DNA from: Ulvibacterium sp965228935
GTDB taxonomy: Bacteria; Bacteroidota; Bacteroidia; Flavobacteriales; Flavobacteriaceae
Assembly (NCBI RefSeq): GCF_965228935.1
Contig: NZ_OZ245846.1
Span: 2,046,001-2,110,000 of the forward strand
Reading direction: 5' to 3'
DNA: 64,000 nucleotides
Positions 17,220 through 25,813 of this stretch are shown here, piece by piece (position 1 is the first letter of the stretch; each line of letters begins with the position of its first letter). Below the pieces are notes generated by a model that was not told the origin of the DNA, ran no database searches, and saw only the letters and a program-made list of their open reading frames with translations. A program made the translations under genes and the position numbers.

Positions 17220-18854
17220 CTACATCATGCCTGGCATACCGCCACCGCCTCCCATTGGAGGGGCCGCTGGTGCTTCTTCCTTGATGTCGGTCAAAGCACA
17301 TTCAGTAGTCAGGATCATTCCGGCTACCGAAGCTGCATTTTCCAATGCGATTCGGGCTACCTTGGTAGGATCTATGATACCTGCCTTAAGCATGTCTACA
17401 TACTTTTCAGATTTGGCATCATATCCGTAATCGGCCTTGCCTTCATTTACCTTGGCCACGACAACGGAGCCTTCACCTCCCGCGTTTTCAACGATAGTCC
17501 GAATTGGGGATTCTATCGCCCTGGCAACGATTTGTACCCCGGTTTCCTCATCGGCGTTTTCCGTGGTCACTTTGGCGAGCATTTTCTTGGCCCTTACCAA
17601 GGCAACACCTCCACCGGCTACGATACCTTCCTCAACGGCTGCCCTTGTTGCATGCAATGCGTCGTCCACACGGTCTTTTTTCTCCTTCATTTCAACTTCG
17701 GAGGCGGCTCCGACATATAGTACGGCAACACCACCGGCCAATTTGGCCAAACGCTCCTGAAGTTTTTCTTTATCGTAATCCGAAGTAGTTGTTTCAATCT
17801 GGGACTTGATTTGGTTTACCCTGGTCTTAATGTTTTTGGCTGCTCCCGATCCATTTACAATAGTGGTATTGTCCTTGTCAATGGTCACTTTCTCACAACT
17901 GCCCAACATGTCGATTGTTGTATTTTCCAAAGAGAAACCTCTTTCCTCGGAAATAACCGTTCCATTGGTCAGAATAGCGATATCCTCCAACATGGCTTTT
18001 CTTCTATCTCCGAAACCTGGGGCCTTTACTGCGGCAATTTTCAAAGATCCCCTCAGCTTGTTCACGACCAATGTAGCCAAAGCTTCACCGTCAACATCCT
18101 CGGCAATGATCAATAACGGTTTCCCGGATTGTGCCACAGGCTCCAAGACCGGAAGAAGATCTTTCATGGCAGAAATTTTCTTATCGAACAATAGGATATA
18201 CGGGCTCTCCAGATCCGCTGTCATTTTCTCGGAATCGGTAACAAAATAGGGAGAAAGATATCCTCTGTCGAACTGCATACCCTCAACAACGTCAACGTAG
18301 GTATCTGTTCCTTTGGCCTCTTCCACAGTGATAACCCCTTCTTTTCCTACTTTGCCAAAAGCTTGGGCAATCAGGTCACCAATGGCCTCATCATTATTGG
18401 CGGAAATAGCGGCAACCTGCTTTATTTTTTCAGAGGAATCCCCTACACGTTTTGATTGCTTTGAGAGGTTCTCAACGATAGCGTCTACAGCTTTGTCGAT
18501 TCCTCTTTTTAGGTCCATAGGGTTGGCACCGGCAGCAACGTTTTTTAAACCTTCCTTAACGATAGCCTGCGCTAGAACGGTAGCGGTAGTGGTACCGTCT
18601 CCTGCCAAATCATTGGTTTTGGAAGCTACTTCCTTTACCATCTGAGCACCCATGTTTTCAAGGGCATCCGCCAATTCTATTTCTTTTGCTACGGTTACCC
18701 CGTCCTTGGTGACTACAGGGGAACCGAAGGATTTGCTTACGATTACGTTTCTTCCTTTAGGGCCCAATGTTACTTTTACCGCATTGGCCAAGGCATCTAC
18801 ACCTCTTTTAAGACCATCACGTGCTTCAATATCAAATTTTATGTCTTTTGCCAT
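17220..18854 (-). CDS. groEL: chaperonin GroEL (60 kDa)
   Basis: ATP-dependent folding chamber subunit. The 544 aa sequence has the conserved N-terminus AKDIKFD, the ATP-site segment GDGTTTATVLAQ (about 86-97), the apical-domain motif DRGYLSPYFVT and the Gly-Met tail GGGGGMPGMM. It is full length and single-copy type. It follows groES by 88 bp, a gap that contains a 10-bp inverted repeat. Confidence 0.99.
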   Translation of the reverse strand: MAKDIKFDIEARDGLKRGVDALANAVKVTLGPKGRNVIVSKSFGSPVVTKDGVTVAKEIELADALENMGAQMVKEVASKTNDLAGDGTTTATVLAQAIVKEGLKNVAAGANPMDLKRGIDKAVDAIVENLSKQSKRVGDSSEKIKQVAAISANNDEAIGDLIAQAFGKVGKEGVITVEEAKGTDTYVDVVEGMQFDRGYLSPYFVTDSEKMTADLESPYILLFDKKISAMKDLLPVLEPVAQSGKPLLIIAEDVDGEALATLVVNKLRGSLKIAAVKAPGFGDRRKAMLEDIAILTNGTVISEERGFSLENTTIDMLGSCEKVTIDKDNTTIVNGSGAAKNIKTRVNQIKSQIETTTSDYDKEKLQERLAKLAGGVAVLYVGAASEVEMKEKKDRVDDALHATRAAVEEGIVAGGGVALVRAKKMLAKVTTENADEETGVQIVARAIESPIRTIVENAGGEGSVVVAKVNEGKADYGYDAKSEKYVDMLKAGIIDPTKVARIALENAASVAGMILTTECALTDIKEEAPAAPPMGGGGGMPGMM

Positions 18855-18882
18855 AATTAAAATTTTGTTGTATTAAGATTTA

Positions 18883-18925
18883 AAATCCCAAACTTCAATT
18901 TCCAAATTCCGAGCTTTTGGGATTT
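18883..18925 (-). repeat. inverted repeat in the groES-groEL gap
   Basis: Arms AAATCCCAAA (18883-18892) and TTTGGGATTT (18916-18925) are exact complements separated by 23 bp. In the groESL mRNA this would form a stem-loop about 29 nt upstream of the groEL ATG. It could be a processing or stability element; no U-tract follows, so it is not a terminator. Confidence 0.5.
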
Positions 18926-18942
18926 GCTTTTGGAGTTTGACT

Positions 18943-19221
18943 TTAAATAATTGCTAAAATGTCACTTTCACGCATCATGAGATAATCGGTACCTTCCAAT
19001 TTTAGCTCCGTACCTGAATATTTTCCGTATAGGACGGTATCACCTACCTTTACCGTAATCTTTTCGTCTTTTGTACCAGGCCCTACGGCAACCACTTTGC
19101 CCTGTTGTGGTTTTTCTTTAGCAGTATCCGGAATATAGATACCGGATGCAGTCTTGGTTTCGGCTGCCATGGGTTCGATAAGAACCCTATCTGCCAATGG
19201 TTTGATGTTAACTTTAGCCAT
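18943..19221 (-). CDS. groES: co-chaperonin GroES (10 kDa)
   Basis: The 92 aa lid of the GroEL chamber. It has the family start KPLADRVLIEP and the mobile loop (about 17-33) with the hydrophobic tripeptide IYI that contacts GroEL. It forms the groES-groEL operon. The upstream 150 bp hold the secG terminator and the operon promoter; no CIRCE element (TTAGCACTC-N9-GAGTGCTAA) is present. Confidence 0.98.
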   Translation of the reverse strand: MAKVNIKPLADRVLIEPMAAETKTASGIYIPDTAKEKPQQGKVVAVGPGTKDEKITVKVGDTVLYGKYSGTELKLEGTDYLMMRESDILAII

Positions 19222-19265
19222 ATTTAATAGTTTTTAATTGATTTTAAAATTCTTCGTATCCTTTG

Positions 19266-19280
19266 ACAGAAATTATGCCA
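19266..19280 (-). promoter_or_regulatory. possible -24/-12-like element upstream of groES
   Basis: On the minus strand TGGCATAATTTCTGT gives GG-N10-GT, one base off the sigma-54 core GG-N10-GC, about 45 nt before the groES ATG. A TGTCAG sequence lies about 12 nt upstream of it. The match is incomplete and could be chance. Confidence 0.25.
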
Positions 19281-19302
19281 TTTCCTAAAAACTGACACTT
19301 TG

Positions 19303-19339
19303 TAAAATAAAAAATGCCAGCTTGTCATTTTTGCTGGCA
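19303..19339 (-). terminator. intrinsic terminator after secG
   Basis: On the minus strand TGCCAGC (19333-19339) pairs with GCTGGCA (19315-19321) around an 11-nt loop and is followed at once by TTTTTTATTTT. It lies 32 bp past the secG stop and separates the miaB-to-secG unit from groESL. Confidence 0.8.
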
Positions 19340-19371
19340 CTTGGATATGTTTGTTCTATAAATTATACTGA

Positions 19372-19734
19372 TTACAGTGAGTCCGTAGGATCTACTCCGT
19401 CATTGGTTACAGGTGCAGGAATTTCTTCCGGTACTGTCTCAGGAACTGTCGTTTCGATATCGTCCCCTTGAAGCAGTTTTGAATCGGCCTCGCCAAAATT
19501 TCCTTTAAGGGCCACATTGGAAGCCAAAATAAGTACCACCAATAATATGGCCAGGGTCCACGTACTTTTGTCCAAAAAATCCCCGGTCTTTTTTACACCG
19601 CCTACAATTTGGCTGCCCCCTCCACCAAAGGAAGAAGATAACCCCCCGCCTTTTGGGTTTTGGACCATAATGACCAAGACCAATAGAAAACAGACTATGA
19701 TGATGAGAACCAAAAAAATAGTGAACGTATTCAT
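19372..19734 (-). CDS. secG: preprotein translocase subunit SecG
   Basis: Small Sec translocon subunit. Two hydrophobic segments (about 5-23 and 56-74) flank the typical cytoplasmic loop QNPKGGGLSSSFGGGG (about 25-40). At 120 aa it is longer than enterobacterial SecG because of an acidic Thr/Pro-rich C-terminal tail (ETTVPETVPEE), a feature common in flavobacterial SecG. It lies 11 bp downstream of the TPR-like gene. Confidence 0.95.
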   Translation of the reverse strand: MNTFTIFLVLIIIVCFLLVLVIMVQNPKGGGLSSSFGGGGSQIVGGVKKTGDFLDKSTWTLAILLVVLILASNVALKGNFGEADSKLLQGDDIETTVPETVPEEIPAPVTNDGVDPTDSL

Positions 19735-19745
19735 CTTTTATCGTA

Positions 19746-20666
19746 CTATGTTTTTTTCTGTAATTTTTGCACCGCCTTTATTCGGTCTGCAAAGAAACCA
19801 CTTTTTTCCGGATATTTCAAACTCAATATTTTATAGGCCTGTACTGCCTTTTTGTACTTTTTTTGCTCCAAATAGACCTTGGCCAAAGTCTCGGTCATCA
19901 ATTCATTTTTGTCAATCTTTACAGACGACTTTATATCTACAGTGGAGTCAGGGATCTCCTTGGGTACAATTTTGGGATTGTCAGCGATAAACTTGTCAAT
20001 TAAATCAAACTTTTTGGTTTTCAGTACCGCTTCCTCGATTGGGAAATGTATCGCTTTTGCTTTTGGGTCTTGTTTTGGATTTTTGCCCTTCCGAACCGTT
20101 TTTAAAGAGGCAAGCTTTAACCACTCCGTAAAGGAGTATTTCTCCCTCTTGGTGAATGGCAGCGGATCTCCCAATTGCAGGTCTTCCTCTAATTTATCCT
20201 TTTTTTCGGATGAAGTTTCCGCAACTTTTTGGCTTTTGGACTCAAATAAGTGGGGATCCAAAATCTGATCGGCTTCGCTGCTGTTTTGGGGAAGGGGGGC
20301 GTCTTTTGATTTTTCGATTAGAAAAATGTTCTCATTGTCCGACGGAACAACCTCTTCGGAAATGGTTTCGGTGTTTGCCAGGGAAGTAGTTTTTCCCGAA
20401 ATGGAATCTGCGATGTTGTTTTGAAGGAAGTCCCTGGAGGTTATGAAATCGAACAGTATGTCCCGGTCCGAGGTGTAGGCGGCCGTGACTTTTAAGGCGT
20501 TATTGTACTTAAAACTATTAAGGTTTTTTAACCCTTTTAAATGGAGAGCTCGTGCAGCCTGGAAATAAGGATATTCATCCAGAACATCCTCCAGTTGCTT
20601 GGTCTGTACCGGGGATACCACTTTTTCCGGGTGTTGAATAAGATATGTAAAATCTGCTACGTTCAA
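19746..20666 (-). CDS. conserved TPR-like protein of unknown function
   Basis: A 306 aa soluble protein without a signal peptide. The N-terminus (about 1-100) is helical and conserved in type (DFTYLIQHPEKV, YPYFQAARALHLKGLK). The middle is charged and low in complexity, and the C-terminus (about 255-305) contains at least one tetratricopeptide-like repeat (AKVYLEQKKYKKAVQAYKIL). The start is TTG at 20666; an in-frame stop lies four codons upstream and no early ATG exists. It sits between lptE and secG, a common flavobacterial arrangement, hinting at an envelope-related role, but no function is known. Confidence 0.75.
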   Translation of the reverse strand: MNVADFTYLIQHPEKVVSPVQTKQLEDVLDEYPYFQAARALHLKGLKNLNSFKYNNALKVTAAYTSDRDILFDFITSRDFLQNNIADSISGKTTSLANTETISEEVVPSDNENIFLIEKSKDAPLPQNSSEADQILDPHLFESKSQKVAETSSEKKDKLEEDLQLGDPLPFTKREKYSFTEWLKLASLKTVRKGKNPKQDPKAKAIHFPIEEAVLKTKKFDLIDKFIADNPKIVPKEIPDSTVDIKSSVKIDKNELMTETLAKVYLEQKKYKKAVQAYKILSLKYPEKSGFFADRIKAVQKLQKKT

Positions 20667-20758
20667 GGTTCTAGTTCACGGCTTGAATTTTCAAATTAAA
20701 CTCTTCCAGTTTCGTACTTCCAACTTCATATATCATATTTCCAACCTTGTATCTGGTC

Positions 20759-21271
20759 TTACCAATCCGCCAGGGATTCGTTAAAGATATCCTGGGTTAT
20801 CCGTTCAAAAATTATTTCATGTGCCTCCGCCTGTATGGAGGTCAACTGTACGTTTGCATCATAGTCATAGAAAAAGGAGAACCGCTGCTCAAAATCCGCA
20901 TCTTCTTTGGTCTTATTGTAAAAGCGAACCTTTACCGCCATGGAAAGCCTGTTTTGTGCAGCTCTCTGTTGTGCGGTTGCGGTCATGGGGGACACCCGAT
21001 ATTCCACGATCTCACCTTCGTACAACAGATCCCCATTGGAGGAGGTAAGCTGCAGGCTAGTTTGGTTCAGGATTCTATCTTGTAACGCCAAGGTGAAATC
21101 CCTGTCCAGTCCAGGGGCAAAAACGGATCCCGGACTTTGGGTGGCGTAATTTTGGAAATAAGGTACCTCAAAAGTCTCCGCGGTACCTACATCCCCACCG
21201 GTAAAATTATATACTCCACAACCACTTGCGAAAATGGTGAGGATTACTATTAAAATTCTGTATTTATGCAC
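20759..21271 (-). CDS. lptE: LPS assembly lipoprotein LptE family
   Basis: Outer-membrane lipoprotein that plugs LptD and helps insert LPS. It has a signal sequence with lipobox ASGC (C18) and the Bacteroidetes LptE stretch YNFTGG just after it. At 170 aa it is the usual size. The start is GTG at 21271, with an in-frame stop four codons upstream. It lies 92 bp before the TPR-like gene and 98 bp after the sigma-54 activator gene, probably in one transcript. Confidence 0.88.
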   Translation of the reverse strand: MHKYRILIVILTIFASGCGVYNFTGGDVGTAETFEVPYFQNYATQSPGSVFAPGLDRDFTLALQDRILNQTSLQLTSSNGDLLYEGEIVEYRVSPMTATAQQRAAQNRLSMAVKVRFYNKTKEDADFEQRFSFFYDYDANVQLTSIQAEAHEIIFERITQDIFNESLADW

Positions 21272-21369
21272 GCTTTCTTTTTAAACCAAGAATAAAAAAT
21301 ATAGAACGAATAAAAAAAGTTTTCACTTTCTTTTATGACCGAATCCCTTGAAAATTTCTTTTTTTAAGT

Positions 21370-22638
21370 TTAGAGATCGTACTGCTTGATCTTTCTATAC
21401 AAGGTACGTTCAGAGATACCCAATTCTGCGGCAGCTGCTTTTCGCTTACCTCTATTTCGCTCCAGGGACTTTTTGATCAGCTCAATTTCCTTTTCCTGTA
21501 AAGATAGGGTTTCTTCTTCCTCTATCTCCTCGGCAAAATGATACTTGTCCTCTTGAGGTTGACTATGGATTTGGGGTTCTACTTGGGGTTCTGGAAGATG
21601 CAGGACCTCCATGGCAGTACTTTCCTCTTCCTGTATATCCTCCCCATTGGTTCCATATATTTTCCGGATAAGCGTTTCATTCTCCTCCTGTACCTTGGCA
21701 GAATCCTTGTTCTTAAGCAACTCCAGGGTAAGTTTCTTCAGATCATTAAGATCTCCCTTCATATCGAACAGTACCTTGTACAGTATTTCCCGCTCATTGC
21801 TAAAATTCCCTTCGTCTTTCTTTTGGTCTACCACAGCCGGCAGATTACTTCTGTTGGCGTTTGGGAGGTAACCGTTCAATACGTAAGCTGATATGTTCCT
21901 TTCTTCTTCAAGTACCGAGATTTGCTCGGCGATATTCCGTAATTGCCTCACATTCCCGGGCCATCGGTGCTTTAAGAGCAATTGAATGGCATCGTCCTCC
22001 AAGCGTATTGTGGGCATTTTGTATTTCTGCCCAAAATCGGAAGCGAATTTTCTGAACAAGAGGTGAATGTCTCCCTGTCGTTCCCGTAACGGGGGAATAT
22101 TTATTTCTACGGTACTTAATCTATAGTACAGATCTTCCCGGAACTTTTCCTTCTTTATGGCATCCAGCATATTCATGTTGGTGGCCGCAACAATGCGCAC
22201 ATCCGTTTTTTGTACCTGGGAAGATCCTACCTTCAAAAATTCGCCGTTTTCCAAGATCCGTAATAGACGTACCTGTGTAGTAAGTGGCAGTTCACCTACT
22301 TCATCAAGAAATATCGTCCCGCCATCCGCCACTTCAAAGTAACCGCTCCGGGTTTGTGTGGCACCTGTGAAGGCTCCCTTTTCATGGCCAAAAAGCTCAC
22401 TGTCTATAGTGCCTTCCGGTATGGCACCACAGTTCACCGCAATGTACTTTGCATGTTTCCGATGCGATAAGGAATGGATGATTTTTGGAACAGCTTCCTT
22501 ACCCACTCCACTCTCACCTGTGACCAGGACCGAAATATCGGTTGGTGCCACCTGAACGGCTTTTTCCAATGCCCTGTTCAGCTTAGGATCGTTACCGATA
22601 ATTTCGAAACGTTGTTTTATTGCTTGTACTGATTCCAT
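21370..22638 (-). CDS. sigma-54-dependent transcriptional activator (AAA+ and Fis HTH, no receiver)
   Basis: A 422 aa bacterial enhancer-binding protein. The AAA+ domain starts almost at the N-terminus: Walker A GESGVGKE (41-48), the sigma-54 contact loop GAFTGA (88-93) and Walker B IFLDEVGEL. The C-terminus holds a Fis-type helix-turn-helix (ISERTLYRKIKQYDL). There is no receiver, GAF or PAS domain, so it is not a classical two-component response regulator; it may be constitutive or controlled by a partner protein. The segment between AAA+ and HTH (about 260-375) is charged and low in complexity. It lies 72 bp after miaB. Confidence 0.93.
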   Translation of the reverse strand: MESVQAIKQRFEIIGNDPKLNRALEKAVQVAPTDISVLVTGESGVGKEAVPKIIHSLSHRKHAKYIAVNCGAIPEGTIDSELFGHEKGAFTGATQTRSGYFEVADGGTIFLDEVGELPLTTQVRLLRILENGEFLKVGSSQVQKTDVRIVAATNMNMLDAIKKEKFREDLYYRLSTVEINIPPLRERQGDIHLLFRKFASDFGQKYKMPTIRLEDDAIQLLLKHRWPGNVRQLRNIAEQISVLEEERNISAYVLNGYLPNANRSNLPAVVDQKKDEGNFSNEREILYKVLFDMKGDLNDLKKLTLELLKNKDSAKVQEENETLIRKIYGTNGEDIQEEESTAMEVLHLPEPQVEPQIHSQPQEDKYHFAEEIEEEETLSLQEKEIELIKKSLERNRGKRKAAAAELGISERTLYRKIKQYDL

Positions 22639-22710
22639 TTATTTTCTTTCCTTCCGAATCAAAAACCCTAATCACAGGTCATTTTCCAATTGAATACGGA
22701 ATTCTAAATA

Positions 22711-24156
22711 TCAATTATTACCTGTGTACCCTATTGCCTCACCGATCAAGGTAGCTGAGGTACACTCATTTATCCTTACGTTCACAAAATCCCCGACCTG
22801 GTAACTTTCCTTGGGAAAGACTACAACGGTATTCTGGGAATTACGTCCCATCCAGTGGGCATCCGATTTTTTGGAAGGCCCCTCAATCAATACTTCCTCA
22901 ATTTTGCCCAAATGTTGCCGGGTACGATAAAGCCCGTGTTTTTGTTGAAGATCTATAATCTCACGTAACCTTCTTTTCTTTGTTTCCACGGGGATATCAT
23001 CCTTCAATTTCCGTGCGGCCAATGTACCGGGTCTTTCCGAATAGGCGAACATAAATCCGAAATCGTACTTTACATACTCCATCAGGGATAGGGTATCTTT
23101 ATGGTCTTCCTCGGTTTCCGAGGGAAACCCAGCGATCATATCCTGGCTTATGGCACAATCCGGCAGGATTCGGCGGATGTTGTCTATCAATTCAAAATAC
23201 TCCTCGCGGGTATGCAAACGGTTCATAGCCTTTAGGATACGATTGCTTCCGCTTTGTACCGGTAGGTGAATGTAATTGCAAATATTAGGGTGCTTGGCCA
23301 TGGTCTCTATGACATCCAGGGTCATGTCCTGCGGATTGGAAGTAGAAAATCGAATACGCATCCGGGGTTGCGCAAAGGCTACCATTTCCAATAACTGTGC
23401 AAAATTGACCGCAGTAGCCTTTTGTATCTCCGAAGCTTTTTCAAATTCCTTCTTAAGTCCGCCCCCATACCATAGGTAGCTATCCACGTTTTGTCCTAGG
23501 AGGGTTACCTCCTTAAACCCTTTTTCCCAAAGATCGTTTACCTCGGCTACAATGGAGAGGGGGTCTCGGCTACGTTCGCGACCGCGAGTAAAGGGCACCA
23601 CACAAAACGTGCACATATTGTCACAGCCACGGGTAATGGATACAAATGCGGTTACCCCGTTGGAGTTTAAACGAACCGGGGCTACGTCACCGTAAGTCTC
23701 GTCCTTGGAGAGAATAACGTTTACGGCATTTCGGCCTTCGTCAATTTCCTGTATAAGGTTGGGGAGGTCTTTGTAAGCATCCGGCCCAACAACCATATCC
23801 ACTATCTTTTCCTCTTCCAGGAGCTTGTCCTTTAACCGCTCCGCCATACAGCCCAATACACCTACCTTCATATGGGGTTTGGTTTTTTTGACCGCATTGA
23901 ATTTCTCCAAACGTTTTCTGACCGTGGTTTCCGCCTTTTCCCGAATGGAACAGGTATTTACCAAGACCAAGTCGGCATCTTCCAGGACATGCGTTGTATC
24001 AAACCCTTGTTCGGACAGGATGGAAGCCACAATTTCGCTATCGGAAAAATTCATCTGACAGCCGTAACTTTCTATGTACAATTTGCGCGTATTACCCGAG
24101 TTCCCTTCCAAGGTAAGCGCACTGCCCTGAACCGATTCGTCTATTACTTTCTCCAT
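22711..24156 (-). CDS. miaB: tRNA-2-methylthio-N6-dimethylallyladenosine synthase MiaB
   Basis: Radical-SAM methylthiotransferase modifying A37 of tRNAs that read UNN codons. The N-terminal UPF0004 domain provides three cluster ligands (C33, C69, C103). The radical-SAM motif CxxxCxxC is C178, C182, C185, and a TRAM domain closes the C-terminus (about 405-475). At 481 aa it is typical. It heads a minus-strand series continuing to secG, with a TAnnTTTG match upstream. Confidence 0.97.
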   Translation of the reverse strand: MEKVIDESVQGSALTLEGNSGNTRKLYIESYGCQMNFSDSEIVASILSEQGFDTTHVLEDADLVLVNTCSIREKAETTVRKRLEKFNAVKKTKPHMKVGVLGCMAERLKDKLLEEEKIVDMVVGPDAYKDLPNLIQEIDEGRNAVNVILSKDETYGDVAPVRLNSNGVTAFVSITRGCDNMCTFCVVPFTRGRERSRDPLSIVAEVNDLWEKGFKEVTLLGQNVDSYLWYGGGLKKEFEKASEIQKATAVNFAQLLEMVAFAQPRMRIRFSTSNPQDMTLDVIETMAKHPNICNYIHLPVQSGSNRILKAMNRLHTREEYFELIDNIRRILPDCAISQDMIAGFPSETEEDHKDTLSLMEYVKYDFGFMFAYSERPGTLAARKLKDDIPVETKKRRLREIIDLQQKHGLYRTRQHLGKIEEVLIEGPSKKSDAHWMGRNSQNTVVVFPKESYQVGDFVNVRINECTSATLIGEAIGYTGNN

Positions 24157-24191
24157 GGAACGCCTGCTATCTTTGGTGGAATTTAGGAAGG

Positions 24192-24199
24192 CAAAGATA
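24192..24199 (-). promoter_or_regulatory. candidate miaB -7 box
   Basis: TATCTTTG on the minus strand fits TAnnTTTG and lies 35 nt upstream of the miaB ATG. No TTG at the expected spacing was seen. Confidence 0.4.
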
Positions 24200-24334
24200 A
24201 TACTAAATTCAAAGTTGTGACATAATGACAGTTTGTTTTGCTATATTTTATGCATTATTTAGCTATTTGTCAATGTACCTCACTATTTCTCGAGCCGGTT
24301 TTGAGGTGCAGTCCCAACATATCCCGGCGGTAAA

Positions 24335-24352
24335 GGTCAAACGGTTTTGACC
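24335..24352. repeat. small inverted repeat upstream of the LVIVD gene
   Basis: GGTCAAA (24335-24341) and TTTGACC (24346-24352) flank CGGT. It is 97 bp upstream of the LVIVD start within the 292-bp divergent gap to miaB, and could be an operator or a 5'-leader hairpin. Nothing else in this gap was recognised apart from the miaB box. Confidence 0.3.
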
Positions 24353-24448
24353 AAAGAATTTCCCTTTTTTTGGATTGTCATCCCAAAACAACGCAACGGT
24401 ATCCCATAACCTGCATCTATTAGTCAACAACCCAATAAATAATTTGTT

Positions 24449-25696
24449 ATGAAAAAGAAAATGCTATTACTGCTAGTCGTAGCTTCGTTGGGATTCATTT
24501 CTTGCGATGACAATGAGGACGATGGTAAGTATGCGGACTACCTTGTGGCGCGCCCATTGAAAATGACCAAGGCCGAATTCAAAAATGGTGTAGATATTAT
24601 AGCGCCTTTGCCCATAGAGGAATCCGGAAAAATTTATGCCTATCAGGATTACATCTTTGTAAATGATAAATACAGAGGTGTCCATGTCATAGACAACAGC
24701 AATCCAAACGCCCCGAAAAAGATTTCGTTCATCAAGATTGCCGGTAATGTGGATATTTCCGTGAAGGATGATTATCTCTATGCGGACAGTCTTATGGATC
24801 TCATGGTTCTGGATATCTCGGATATCAATAATATTACTATTGTGAACCGGTTGGAAAATGTGCTTAGGGACAATGTAATCTGGCCTTTGGGGGTCGATTT
24901 TTTTGAACAGACCAACTTTGATTATGAGAACGAGATCATTGTTGGATGGGAAGTGGTTACCGAGCGTCGCTTGATTGCCGAATACGAAGAACGTTTTCTA
25001 AATAGGGGAGATGTTTTGTTTGCGGAGGCGGCCAATGACGCGAGTACCGGACAAGGCGGCTCTTTGGCAAGATTTAAAATTGTAGGTGATTTTCTCTATG
25101 CTGTGGACAGTCATAACATCAATGTTTTTAATATAGAAGATTTGGAAAACCCCCAAGATTTGGAAGATGTTTATGCCGGTTTTGATATCGAGACTATTTT
25201 TAATCGTGGGGAACATCTGTTTCTAGGTAGTATGCGCGGGATGTACATTTACGACATTTCCTCCCCTGCTACTCCTACATTCGTATCGGAGTTTGAACAT
25301 GGGACGGCTTGCGATCCCGTAGTCGTGGATGGGGATTACGCCTATGTTACCCTACGCGGTGGTAATGGTTGTGGTGCTCTCGAAAGTGGATTGTTCATTG
25401 TGGATATCTCCAATATCTCTAAGCCGCAACTAAAGATATCCTATCCTATGGATGGCCCATACGGACTCGGTATAAAGGATGAAAAACTGTTCGTATGCGA
25501 TGGCGAATCCGGACTCAAGGTCTATGACAAGACCAATGTGGAAGATTTGGTATCCCTGAACCATTTCAAGGACATTTTTACGTTCGATGTTATTCCTTTG
25601 GACAGTTCGTTGTTGATGGTGGGAGATGAGGTATTGTATCAGTACGAATACTTGGAAGACGATATTAAATTAATGAGTACTTTGGAGCTGGATTGA
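24449..25696 (+). CDS. LVIVD-repeat beta-propeller lipoprotein
   Basis: A 415 aa lipoprotein with lipobox FISC (C19), followed by an acidic tether. The body consists of repeated strands of the type VxVxDNSNPNAP, LMVLDISDINN, IYDISSPATP and LFIVDISNISKP, the LVIVD repeat that builds a beta-propeller. A pair of cysteines (GTACDP, GNGCGAL) may form a disulfide. The function is unknown; such proteins are surface or periplasmic scaffolds in Bacteroidetes. It is monocistronic, ending at a strong terminator. Confidence 0.85.
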   Translation: MKKKMLLLLVVASLGFISCDDNEDDGKYADYLVARPLKMTKAEFKNGVDIIAPLPIEESGKIYAYQDYIFVNDKYRGVHVIDNSNPNAPKKISFIKIAGNVDISVKDDYLYADSLMDLMVLDISDINNITIVNRLENVLRDNVIWPLGVDFFEQTNFDYENEIIVGWEVVTERRLIAEYEERFLNRGDVLFAEAANDASTGQGGSLARFKIVGDFLYAVDSHNINVFNIEDLENPQDLEDVYAGFDIETIFNRGEHLFLGSMRGMYIYDISSPATPTFVSEFEHGTACDPVVVDGDYAYVTLRGGNGCGALESGLFIVDISNISKPQLKISYPMDGPYGLGIKDEKLFVCDGESGLKVYDKTNVEDLVSLNHFKDIFTFDVIPLDSSLLMVGDEVLYQYEYLEDDIKLMSTLELD

Positions 25697-25712
25697 TGTA
25701 CGATATAAGCAT

Positions 25713-25742
25713 AAAAAAGCCCCGGAATTCCGGGGCTTTTTT
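25713..25742 (+). terminator. intrinsic terminator after the LVIVD gene
   Basis: A perfect stem of 13 bp (25713-25725 with 25730-25742) has GC core GCCCCGG, loop AATT and flanking A6/T6 tracts. It lies 16 bp past the stop codon and is symmetric, but no convergent gene faces it. Confidence 0.93.
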
Positions 25743-25786
25743 ATATGGGTATATTTTAAGAATGGTCCCGAATTAAAAAAATCGGT

Positions 25787-25794
25787 TACTTTTG
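25787..25794 (+). promoter_or_regulatory. candidate topA -7 box
   Basis: TACTTTTG fits TAnnTTTG and ends 19 bp before the topA ATG, giving a very short leader. No clear -33 TTG was found. Confidence 0.45.
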
Positions 25795-25813
25795 TTGCTT
25801 CAAAAAGTATTGC

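Noticed and set aside
19222..19371. CIRCE/HrcA site before groES
   Set aside because: TTAGCACTC and its complement are absent; the inverted repeat there is the secG terminator.
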